Shown: positions 1-4,949 of the stretch, in pieces
Layout: each line of letters begins with the position of its first letter
Numbering within the stretch: position 1 is the stretch's first letter
Translations under genes and position numbers: made by a program
Assembly (NCBI GenBank): GCA_031295725.1
Contig: JAUMNV010000081.1
Span: forward strand, 1-5,515
Reading direction: 5' to 3'
Source: Collinsella sp.
GTDB lineage: Bacteria; Actinomycetota; Coriobacteriia; Coriobacteriales; Coriobacteriaceae
DNA length: 5,515 nucleotides
Notes under the pieces: model-generated
Databases searched by the model: none
What the model was told of the DNA's origin: nothing
What the model saw: the letters and a program-made list of their open reading frames with translations, nothing else

Positions 1-1
1 G

Positions 2-109
2 GGGTTATACCCCATTCAGATAGCGCTCGGTATTATTGGTTCAATCGCGATAGCAATTACCGCCGTTGTTTCATTAAAAATGGTAGGAATGCAGGTCTCC
101 AAGAATTGA
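2..109 (+). CDS. C-terminal end of a membrane protein (5' end outside window)
   Basis: An open frame enters from the left edge and stops at TGA 107-109. Its 35 visible residues form one hydrophobic helix (GLYPIQIALGIIGSIAIAIT and onward to AVVSL) followed by a short, mildly basic tail, KMVGMQVSKN. A last transmembrane helix with a positively charged cytoplasmic tail is typical of transporters, including the exporters found in microcin C-type clusters, but 35 residues cannot name a family. A short hydrophobic peptide of the bacteriocin type is the alternative. The stop codon touches the first plausible codons of the next gene, so the two are probably translationally coupled. The C-terminal residue is Asn, which is notable beside an MccB-like enzyme. 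Confidence 0.55.
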   Translation, partial: GLYPIQIALGIIGSIAIAITAVVSLKMVGMQVSKN

Positions 110-1334
110 CATATCGATTGACGAGCTATCCGAAGCGTCGAGCCTTCTTGATGGACATGACTATTCGTCACAAATCATTTCGAGCATCGCCGGGGTTCCA
201 GTAATACTCGATGCATCGGGATGCCCTCATTCCCCTTTTTTCGAAGTTGAATATGATGACAGGACGATTAGGTTTACAAGTCGACATGATAATGAGCATA
301 TTGTCGAGTTGGGGAGGAAGCTTGACTACGTCCATCACAATTGCAGCGGCTTTCTAAAGACTTTCTTTTTGAGAATAGATGTAATTGATGGTCACTGCTA
401 TTCGCTAAGCAATCATGCAAAGTCGCTGTCCATTGCATTCCGGACCGGAGGAAGGGTGGGACCATTTTTACATCTCCTCTCTTCTCACTATTTTTGTGTC
501 AATGATTTTTCTGTTACGCGAATCGGAAGGCAGGAAGTCAAACTGAGCAGCGCTGCGTGCACTCAGACTATGACGATAAAGCACATCGAGAATAGATGGA
601 TTGACGTCTTGTGTTTTCTTCTCGGAAGAACCATGGCAAGCTGTAATACAAACATGCCCTTATTAATTGAGCGCTATTGCAAGAGCGCGCGGCTGCACCA
701 TGGATTATCTGGCATAGAGGCTTTTATCGTTTTTTCAAACAAGCACTCTCCCTATTTCGCTGACGAAGAAGGACGTAGGAACATCCTCTCTCTCGTTGAC
801 ACAGAGGCAATCAGAAGACTTCTGTCGCCGAAACTGAAAGACCCCTCCTTCGATTACGGCGTGAATAAATCCGATGAACAAAGAGAGATGACTGCGAAAT
901 TATCAATTTCATGCGACAAATACTACCCCAATAAAAAGATTGTAAAACTTATAGCGCTTCAATTATCATCGTCAGGCAGGTATTATCCAAAGCTCATGTC
1001 GAGTGATTATTTCTCTCCTCAATCGGATCAGGCGGATGTGCACCTGCTTTTAATTCCGAATACTTTCAATGACCCTATTTTTATCTACTATCAACTCGCA
1101 CTACTGACGGGCTTGGGCAACCGAATGCGTCTCCAAAAGTATTTATCGGTTTTGAGCAGGTATTTTTCTGGCATGATTTCGCGCCAGGAGTTTAACGAGA
1201 GAGCCGTCGAACTGTTTGGCGAGGCTGCGTGTTTTCTGCCGATCGGACGACTCTCCAGCGCCTTCTTCATGCGAAACACTTTTCCAGAAGAAGGCTTGAG
1301 GGAAAGGATATTAAATGTTCTATTGGAACGATAG
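105..1334 (+). CDS. Oligopeptide-binding-protein-like (SBP_bac_5-like) protein, no signal peptide seen
   Basis: The frame is open from 87 to TAG 1332-1334. It has no ATG, GTG or TTG before TTG 309, yet 105-308 reads as good coding sequence (for example SIDELSEASSLLDG and FFEVEYDDRTIRFTSR). I therefore place the start at ATT 105, which overlaps the previous stop; TTG 309 would give 341 residues instead of 409. The C-terminal half follows the order of peptide-binding proteins: a segment like 'F-N-x-x-x-P-F-D-x-x-x-R' (FIVFSNKHSPYFADEEGRRN, then LVDTEAIRRLL), then YPNKKIVKLIALQLSSSGRY, then ADVHLLLIPNTFNDP, then a helical end with FLPIGRLSSAFF. The N-terminal third is unplaced. Family members usually have about 500 residues and an export signal. 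This protein is shorter and no signal is visible, so a cytoplasmic, SgrR-like role in binding a peptide or precursor is possible. It overlaps the E1 gene by 20 nt. The family call comes from motif order only. Confidence 0.65.
   Translation: MDISIDELSEASSLLDGHDYSSQIISSIAGVPVILDASGCPHSPFFEVEYDDRTIRFTSRHDNEHIVELGRKLDYVHHNCSGFLKTFFLRIDVIDGHCYSLSNHAKSLSIAFRTGGRVGPFLHLLSSHYFCVNDFSVTRIGRQEVKLSSAACTQTMTIKHIENRWIDVLCFLLGRTMASCNTNMPLLIERYCKSARLHHGLSGIEAFIVFSNKHSPYFADEEGRRNILSLVDTEAIRRLLSPKLKDPSFDYGVNKSDEQREMTAKLSISCDKYYPNKKIVKLIALQLSSSGRYYPKLMSSDYFSPQSDQADVHLLLIPNTFNDPIFIYYQLALLTGLGNRMRLQKYLSVLSRYFSGMISRQEFNERAVELFGEAACFLPIGRLSSAFFMRNTFPEEGLRERILNVLLER
1299..1309 (+). promoter_or_regulatory. Ribosome binding site of the E1-like gene, inside the upstream gene
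   Basis: The purine run GAGGGAAAGGA lies about five to six bases before ATG 1315, within the last codons of the preceding gene. It supports ATG 1315 as the start and indicates coupled translation of the two genes. Confidence 0.7.
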
Positions 1335-2331
1335 TGCTTATATCAGGAGAGATTCCAACGAACTTATATTGCAAGGATTAAAATCGCGAGTGAGGGTCAA
1401 AATCTCTGATTTGAGTACGAATCTTTTTGAACAGCTCGCCAAACAAAATATGATAGATGAGACGAGCCTTGAATCTCGCGAGCAACGATTCTTGCTAAGG
1501 CTCAACGAACTTGGTTTTCTAGAAACTGAAGAATACGAGCTGGAATCACCCCGCTCGAGGACAGCTCGCTTTTTGTCTTATTATTCCGACGCTCCGCTGA
1601 CGTTACTTAAGCAAATCGGTGCCGTTCATCTTGCCATCGTTAGTATGGGCGGCATAGGGCAGGTGGTGGTGGAGCATTTGGCTGCTGCTGGAGTTCGGCA
1701 TTTTACATTAATCGACGGGGATCGAGTTGAGAGGTCAAACGTAAATCGTCAGTTTCTTGTTGGTCCCGACGAAATAGGAGAAGCAAAAGTAGAGGCAGTT
1801 TCCAAAACACTCGTCAATCGCTATCCGGATCTTTCGCTTAATCCAGTTGCGTCTTACGTCCGCTCTGCCGAAGATCTCATGCGTTGCGTTCCTTCGAGGA
1901 CTTCAATGCTTGTTTGCGCTGCAGACTGTGGGGAAGGGGTCAATCCCAGGTCAATAGTTCTTGAAGCATGTATAGAAAAGGACATTCCCTGTGCATTTTG
2001 TGCTGTTGGAGTAGCTGATGGGGAAATTGGGCCTATTCTCGAAAAGAAGAACGATATGAAATCCTATCTCTCTTTCCTCCAACAAGCTGAAGAAAACATA
2101 GTCCACATGCCCGTGCCAAAGGGATCAATTTGTTTTACGAACAGTCTCGTGGGAACTGCGCTTGCAATGGAGATATACCGATATCTTTGTATAGGATCGA
2201 GTCCTATACATCAACATACATGCTTCTGCTCCTTCATGAACTTTAAGGGTTTGATGTACAAGAGGGTTGGCAGCGAGAATGATACGAATTCTGTAAAAAT
2301 CCCTGTGAAGCATTGGCTTGACAATGTCTGA
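1315..2331 (+). CDS. MccB-like E1 adenylating enzyme (ThiF/MoeB fold)
   Basis: This 338-residue protein has the E1 adenylation core. It contains the nucleotide loop SMGGIG (110-115), the strand TLIDGDRVERSNVNRQ with D134, D136, N142, R145 and Q146, Lys158 in GEAKVEA, and the metal-binding Asp204 in CAAD. The crossover region SICFTNSLVGTALAMEIYRYL (271-291) follows. Enzymes of this fold activate a C-terminal carboxylate with ATP. The first 80 or so residues are an extra domain, followed by SRTARFLSYY (81-90); microcin C MccB has the same layout and a similar 'YSRNFLHYQ' before its core. In MccB the N-terminal domain clamps the peptide while its terminal Asn is adenylated. The paired CxxC zinc motif expected between the core and the crossover is absent (KKNDMKSYL there, CFC at 303-305). 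The gene overlaps its upstream neighbour. Peptide adenylation is inferred; a sulphur-carrier-like substrate is less likely. Confidence 0.85.
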   Translation: MFYWNDSAYIRRDSNELILQGLKSRVRVKISDLSTNLFEQLAKQNMIDETSLESREQRFLLRLNELGFLETEEYELESPRSRTARFLSYYSDAPLTLLKQIGAVHLAIVSMGGIGQVVVEHLAAAGVRHFTLIDGDRVERSNVNRQFLVGPDEIGEAKVEAVSKTLVNRYPDLSLNPVASYVRSAEDLMRCVPSRTSMLVCAADCGEGVNPRSIVLEACIEKDIPCAFCAVGVADGEIGPILEKKNDMKSYLSFLQQAEENIVHMPVPKGSICFTNSLVGTALAMEIYRYLCIGSSPIHQHTCFCSFMNFKGLMYKRVGSENDTNSVKIPVKHWLDNV

Positions 2332-2347
2332 CGGCACTGTCGGACAT
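2324..2347 (+). terminator. Hairpin over the E1 stop codon
   Basis: ATGTCTGAC (2324-2332) faces GTCGGACAT (2339-2347) across a 6-nt loop, with one G-T wobble in the RNA. It overlaps the TGA at 2329-2331. No T-run follows, so it may stabilise the mRNA end or bind a protein rather than terminate. The arm ATGTCTGAC recurs at 2441-2449. Confidence 0.45.
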
Positions 2348-2419
2348 CTACGCGTGGGACAAGCGAGTAACGCGAGCGATTGTAGGCAACTAGCAGCCCT
2401 AGCTGCGTCTTTGCCGCAG

Positions 2420-2456
2420 GTTCAACGTCTGACATCTTGAATGTCTGACGTTGAAC
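2420..2456. repeat. 16-bp inverted repeat, one mismatch
   Basis: The arm at 2420-2435 (GTTCAACGTCTGACAT) pairs with 2441-2456 around the loop CTTGA; only the eleventh base of the arm mismatches. There is no T-run on either side. It shares the GTCTGAC core with the hairpin at the end of the E1 gene, so the same factor could act on both. Confidence 0.6.
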
Positions 2457-2465
2457 GAAGCTGGC

Positions 2466-2497
2466 GTGCAAAATGGCCTCACAAGGCCATTTTGCAC
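2466..2497. terminator. Perfect 14-bp hairpin, possible two-way terminator
   Basis: GTGCAAAATGGCCT (2466-2479) and its exact complement at 2484-2497 enclose the tetraloop CACA. The stem carries an A4/T4 run near its base on both strands, so RNA from either direction would contain a stable stem with U residues in its descending arm. It lies between the A+T-richer operon and the G+C-richer downstream block, where a transcription barrier makes sense. Termination is inferred from structure only. Confidence 0.55.
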
Positions 2498-2536
2498 CGT
2501 CTCAGGGGCGCGATTCAGGGTTTGCCGCTGCGTCCG

Positions 2537-2647
2537 TTATCGTAATAATCTCCCGTAGGCACCACCGCGCACGCCGCCGTATCTGTGTCTTTTATCGTAA
2601 TAATTTGAGAACTGGCTCCTTTTCCCCCTTGTCCGTTATCGTAATAA
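2537..2647. repeat. Three iteron-like repeats TTATCGTAATAA
   Basis: Exact 12-mers begin at 2537, 2592 and 2636. The first and third share the longer form GTCCGTTATCGTAATAA. Each 12-mer is a partial palindrome (TTAT...ATAA around CGTA). The start-to-start distances are 55 and 44 bp, both multiples of 11, so the copies would lie roughly on one face of the helix. Upstream of a probable DNA-binding protein gene this looks like an operator, a plasmid iteron set or a partition site. The repeats fall in different codon phases, so conservation is at DNA level. Confidence 0.75.
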
Positions 2648-2796
2648 CAAGGCGCGCGAGTATCCTTCCCCGGTCCAAGGGCGGAGTCCTGGCAAGCGCC
2701 GAACCGCCCGGGTCGGCGGCAGATTTGTACACACATTTACGATGGGGGTACAAGTATGCGTCTCTTGCGGGATTTCTCGTTTATCGGCAGAAAATC

Positions 2797-2800
2797 GAGG
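2797..2800 (+). promoter_or_regulatory. Ribosome binding site choosing ATG 2808
   Basis: GAGG lies 7 nt before ATG 2808. The upstream in-frame ATG at 2742 has GGGGG directly after it instead of before it and no ribosome binding site, and the residues it would add are cysteine-rich and unlike the rest, so 2808 is preferred. Confidence 0.6.
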
Positions 2801-2807
2801 TCAGAAG

Positions 2808-3356
2808 ATGGATGAGTTCTTGAGTATTGAAGATCTGCGGTGGGAGTTCGGCGCGTCGCGAGCATGGATGTACAAGTATCTGGCGCCGCATATCAAGTCA
2901 ATCACCGTGAAGTGCTCGACCGACGACGGCGAGCGCCTGTGCAAGCGTTATAGCCTCGATGATGCGCGGCGCGTGGTCGCCGAAAAGGCTCGAGCCGAGG
3001 TCTATTCCGTGCCCGTTAAAGCGGACCCCGGGAAAAGCAGCTATGCTCCATACCGCCGCCCGCGGCGCGTACGAATCAAGACGAGCGCGTACATCGCCGA
3101 ATATATCGTCGGCTTCGGTCATCTCTGGCAGATCGACGAGATTGCAGAGGAATGCTGCGGTAAGCGCTCAAGAGAGGCGGCATATCAATTCATCTACCGT
3201 AACGCCTGGATCGCAATCGTGTTCGGTAACAAAACTTTCTATATCCCGAGGCGCACCACACCGCAATTCGTGGCGGCAGCAGTCGAGGTGTTCGGAGACG
3301 CTGCCCACACCGTCGAATACGCACGCGGTGGGCATAAAAGTGACGCCACGGAATAG
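2808..3356 (+). CDS. Probable small DNA-binding protein with helix-turn-helix-like ends
   Basis: The product has 182 residues. Residues 5-30 (LSIEDLRWEFGASRAWMYKY and following) have the 'ls-x-edla-x-x-x-gvsr-x-x-vykyl' rhythm of excisionase or MerR-type helix-turn-helix domains, followed by a wing-like segment and RYSLDDARRVVAEKA (48-62). A basic linker (about 82-91, YRRPRRVRIK) leads to a second compact region (about 93-138) containing WQIDEIAEECCGKRSREAA and a strand ending in FYIPRR, which could be another winged helix. I do not recognise an exact family. The three 12-bp repeats upstream are natural candidate binding sites, giving autoregulation, excision control or plasmid replication/partition as options. 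Its last codons, including TAG 3354-3356, already follow the 8-nt period of the adjoining array. Base composition is G+C-richer than the operon to the left. Confidence 0.7.
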   Translation: MDEFLSIEDLRWEFGASRAWMYKYLAPHIKSITVKCSTDDGERLCKRYSLDDARRVVAEKARAEVYSVPVKADPGKSSYAPYRRPRRVRIKTSAYIAEYIVGFGHLWQIDEIAEECCGKRSREAAYQFIYRNAWIAIVFGNKTFYIPRRTTPQFVAAAVEVFGDAAHTVEYARGGHKSDATE

Positions 3357-3506
3357 CAGCACTATGTAACAAATGAATAAGTGAACGGCGTAAAAAGTGA
3401 AAAACCGAACTACGCAATATCGACAATGCGACATAACGCAATAACGACAAAGCGGAATAGCCGCACTATGTAACCATGTAATAACAGAACTATTGAACAT
3501 CGGACT
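3347..3506 (+). repeat. 8-nt degenerate tandem array 1 (about 20 units)
   Basis: Cut every 8 nt from 3347, the sequence gives units such as TATGTAAC, AAGTGAAC, AACGCAAT, AACGACAA and AGCGGAAT. Position 7 is A in 19 of 20 units, position 6 is A or C in all 20, position 8 is never G, position 2 is never C, and position 4 is G in 12. The consensus is near W-R-C-G-N-M-A-H. There are no spacers and no indels. A 22-bp segment at 3349-3370 recurs at 3453-3474 with one mismatch, exactly 13 units apart. The first unit overlaps the stop codon of the DNA-binding protein gene. Confidence 0.85.
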
Positions 3507-3535
3507 TTCGGCCCTGAAATCTGTCCGCAAGAGTC

Positions 3536-3568
3536 GTACGCTGCCGTACAAAATGCCCGGCAGCGTAC
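3536..3568. repeat. 11-bp hairpin in the left repeat arm
   Basis: GTACGCTGCCG (3536-3546) pairs perfectly with 3558-3568 around an 11-nt loop. The right half can instead pair downstream: AGCGT (3562-3566) with ACGCT (3584-3588), enclosing CGCCGC-AA-GCGGCG (3569-3582). The two structures exclude each other. The right arm of the large repeat lacks both in this form. Confidence 0.65.
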
Positions 3569-3631
3569 CGCCGCAAGCGGCGCACGCTAGAGCTCTGCCC
3601 TAGTACCCGGCACTCGCGGCGTTAGCTCATT

Positions 3632-3751
3632 GTTCTGCAATTCAACAGTTACGTTTTTCAGTTTTGTCGTTATCACGTAGTTCAGCAATTACACAGTTAC
3701 GTAGTGTCGCAATTGCTTTGTTCGGCTGTGTCGCAGTTCAGATATGAACAA
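3632..3751 (-). repeat. 8-nt degenerate tandem array 2 (15 units, minus strand)
   Basis: Read on the minus strand, units include TGCAGAAC, AACGTAAC, AACGACAA, TGCTGAAC, TACGTAAC and TGCGACAC (twice). Position 7 is A in all 15, position 6 is A or C in 14, position 1 is A or T in all 15, and position 8 is never G. It is the same family as array 1, and AACGACAA is an identical unit in both. The array sits centrally inside the composite inverted repeat. Confidence 0.85.
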
Positions 3752-3853
3752 CCGCCGCAGGCGCCGGGTACTAGGGCAGAGCCTTGGCAGTACGCGGACG
3801 GCCGAAACGCAGTTTTGTACGGCAGCGTACGACACTTGCGGGCGAGCTCCGGC

Positions 3854-3989
3854 TATGCCATTGCTGAATTACGACAAAGCGCAACAACAGAGCTGTGTAA
3901 CCGCAGCATAACTGACTTACAGACGATATGAAGAACGTAATGAATGAACTAGTGAACTGCGACATAACCGAAAAAGCGAACAGTTATAA
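3854..3989 (+). repeat. 8-nt degenerate tandem array 3 (about 17 units)
   Basis: Units from 3854 include TGCTGAAT, TACGACAA, TGTGTAAC, AACGTAAT, GAATGAAC, TAGTGAAC and AAGCGAAC. Position 7 is A in 14 of 17, and position 6 is A or C in 16. Two 11-mers are shared with array 1: ACGACAAAGCG (3444 and 3871) and TGCGACATAAC (3427 and 3958). It is more degenerate than the other two. Its right part lies inside the 3' end of the minus-strand gene that stops at 3917. Confidence 0.8.
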
Positions 3990-4381
3990 ACCCAAAAAAC
4001 GCATTGAAACAGGCGAGATGTTTTAAATCTCAGCCACAAATCGAGAACAGTGGCGTCCCGACGAGCCGTGGCAAAATAGTCGCAGTAGTCATAGGCATCA
4101 TCGGGACTGCGCATCACGGCAACAAGCTCTCCGTTGTGCGCATCAACAACTGCATGTCGAAATCCCATCGTCTGACGCATCATCCGGTTGCGCTGCCGCT
4201 CGATCTCGATCGCATCCAGCAGGAGGTGGCCATCTGTATGGCCATGAAGGGCGAGTAGCCGTTTGCGGGGCCAAGCTGACCGCTCGCGTTGAGCGGCAGC
4301 AGCACCCGTTGGAGCGATAGTTCCGCAATTTGTTTCACGAATTACCGTCGAAATGTTTCGCGCGCTGGTAGATGCAAACAC
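3917..4381 (-). CDS. Hypothetical protein whose C-terminus is encoded by array 3
   Basis: The only usable start is GTG 4381, because an in-frame TAA lies two codons earlier; no clear ribosome binding site precedes it. Residues about 40-120 have good coding character: RKRLLALHGHTDGHLLLDAI, then EIERQRNRMMRQTMGF, HAVVDAHNGELVAVMRSPDD and AYDYCDYFATARRDATVLDL. From about residue 125 the protein (CVFWVYNCSLFRLCRSSLVH and on) is simply array 3 read backwards, so the original C-terminus was probably replaced when the array arrived or expanded. The gene is divergent from the one at 4644 and convergent with the DNA-binding protein gene. I do not recognise the family. The tail is likely not functional protein, and the gene may be a truncated remnant. 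Confidence 0.5.
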   Translation of the reverse strand: MFASTSARNISTVIRETNCGTIAPTGAAAAQRERSAWPRKRLLALHGHTDGHLLLDAIEIERQRNRMMRQTMGFRHAVVDAHNGELVAVMRSPDDAYDYCDYFATARRDATVLDLWLRFKTSRLFQCVFWVYNCSLFRLCRSSLVHSLRSSYRL

Positions 4382-4643
4382 TGCTTAAGGGCACACCCAA
4401 AGCACCACAAAGTGCCGCCACGCAGGTCAAGGCCGAAAAAACGACCTCACCAGATGCGTTTTGCGACACAGAAAATGGGTGTCGCGAACATCCCACCACC
4501 CTAGGTTCAATCGCCCCGTAAATCGAATCCTGTTGAGTCGTCTACCTGCGACTTTGTGATATTTGCTACCGCCGTGTCGTGAGCGAGAATCGTGTCCGCA
4601 CAGGGCGATATATTAGGTAAAACACCCGAGGGAAAGGAATAGC
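4382..4643. other. Divergent intergenic region with a small hairpin
   Basis: This 262-nt gap must hold the promoters of both flanking genes if they are expressed. It contains the hairpin GCGACAC (4463-4469) / GTGTCGC (4479-4485) with a 9-nt loop. For the rightward gene a weak TTGAGT (4533-4538) lies about 17 nt before GTGATA, and a TATATT occurs near 4608. None is strong enough for a firm promoter call. No tRNA-like fold was found. Confidence 0.4.
4632..4638 (+). promoter_or_regulatory. Ribosome binding site of the small acidic gene
   Basis: GAAAGGA, in the purine run GAGGGAAAGGAA, lies about 5 nt before ATG 4644 and supports that start. Confidence 0.65.
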
Positions 4644-4922
4644 ATGAGCAACACACAGGAAATCGTTCAACGACACGAACGCGAGATAGCAGACCGATCT
4701 GCCGCAGTTGAGGAGGTTGATGCTTTTAAGAACCAGCTCGCACGGGCCATCAAGGCCTTTATGGCCGCCGACGAGGCAGTTCGCGGCCTCAACGACCATG
4801 ACAGCGAGATCGACACCAAAATTGCAGCTGCTATTGACGAGCATCTTCGAGCAATCGACAGACTGTGCCGCTTCGGCATCGACGGTGGATTCGGCGAGGA
4901 GCATCCCGTAAAGGAGTACTAG
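4644..4922 (+). CDS. Small acidic, mostly helical hypothetical protein
   Basis: The product has 92 residues, with ATG preceded by a good purine-rich ribosome binding site. It is rich in Ala, Glu, Asp and Arg with almost no aromatic residues, and residues 1-75 (IVQRHEREIADRSAAVEEVD, then AFKNQLARAIKAFMAADEAV, then DTKIAAAIDEHLRAIDRLC) show heptad-like spacing of hydrophobics, so an antiparallel or dimeric coiled coil is likely. The tail GIDGGFGEEHPVKEY is flexible and acidic. There is no signal peptide or membrane segment. No family is recognised. Small acidic coiled-coil proteins in accessory DNA include scaffold, antitoxin and anti-restriction types, but nothing here selects one. It converges on the broken gene at its right with only 27 nt between. 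Confidence 0.65.
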   Translation: MSNTQEIVQRHEREIADRSAAVEEVDAFKNQLARAIKAFMAADEAVRGLNDHDSEIDTKIAAAIDEHLRAIDRLCRFGIDGGFGEEHPVKEY

Positions 4923-4949
4923 ACCGCTGCATGGCCATGGAAGCCTCAT

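Larger units (their letters stand above)
2332..2807. other. Non-coding interval between the operon and the DNA-binding protein gene
   Basis: No frame here has convincing protein character together with a ribosome binding site. The interval holds the hairpins described separately, a small stem GCAGC-CCTA-GCTGC, three 12-bp repeats and, at its right end, the inverted hexamers TTGTAC (2725-2730) and GTACAA (2748-2753). It probably contains the promoter and control sites of the gene starting at 2808, but I could not identify -35 and -10 boxes with confidence. Confidence 0.6.
3533..3833. repeat. Composite inverted repeat enclosing array 2
   Basis: Outer arms 3533-3553 and 3813-3833 are perfect 21-bp inverted copies, each containing the internal palindrome GTACG-CTGC-CGTAC. 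Inner arms 3592-3611 (GCTCTGCCCTAGTACCCGGC) and 3763-3782 are perfect 20-bp inverted copies. Between outer and inner arm the two sides differ in sequence and length (38 against 30 nt). The centres of both arm pairs, near 3683 and 3687, coincide with the middle of array 2. This resembles a pair of recombinase or transposase sites, or a large cruciform. Confidence 0.85.
3357..3916. other. Gene-free repeat element between convergent genes
   Basis: About 560 nt without a credible gene: array 1, left inverted-repeat arm, array 2, right inverted-repeat arm, array 3. The short frames here read as cysteine-, arginine- and serine-rich strings generated by the repeats. The overall plan is roughly symmetric about 3684, except that arrays 1 and 3 point the same way. 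I do not recognise the element; a non-autonomous mobile element, a transfer or partition site, and a recombination cassette all fit. Confidence 0.7.

Noticed and set aside
2211..2471. Minus-strand frame over the end of the E1 gene
   Set aside because: It is antisense to a clear E1 coding region, and its sequence follows hairpin repeats rather than a protein pattern.
2515..2736. Minus-strand small protein with repeated YYDNG
   Set aside because: Two copies arise because two of the three 12-bp DNA repeats share a codon phase; the third is in another phase, there is no ribosome binding site, and the rest is low-quality sequence.
2473..2823. Plus-strand frame across the non-coding interval
   Set aside because: It starts inside the loop-stem of a perfect hairpin, lacks a ribosome binding site, is arginine- and serine-rich, and overlaps the better supported start at 2808.
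3168..3551. Minus-strand frame across array 1 with repeated RYCV
   Set aside because: The protein repeat is the DNA array read backwards, and the frame runs antisense over a better gene.
3590..3640. Integron attC or attI site
   Set aside because: GTTAGCT near 3621 only loosely resembles the GTTRRRY core, no paired RYYYAAC core is in the right place, and there is no integrase in the window.
3347..3989. CRISPR array
   Set aside because: The period is 8 nt with no spacers and the units are degenerate; no cas-like gene is present.
4480..4535. tRNA 3' half (GGTTCAATC)
   Set aside because: No matching acceptor stem, D arm or anticodon arm can be folded around it.
4930..4939. Palindrome CATGGCCATG as terminator or operator
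   Set aside because: It is a short 10-bp palindrome with no loop or T-run; chance occurrence is plausible.
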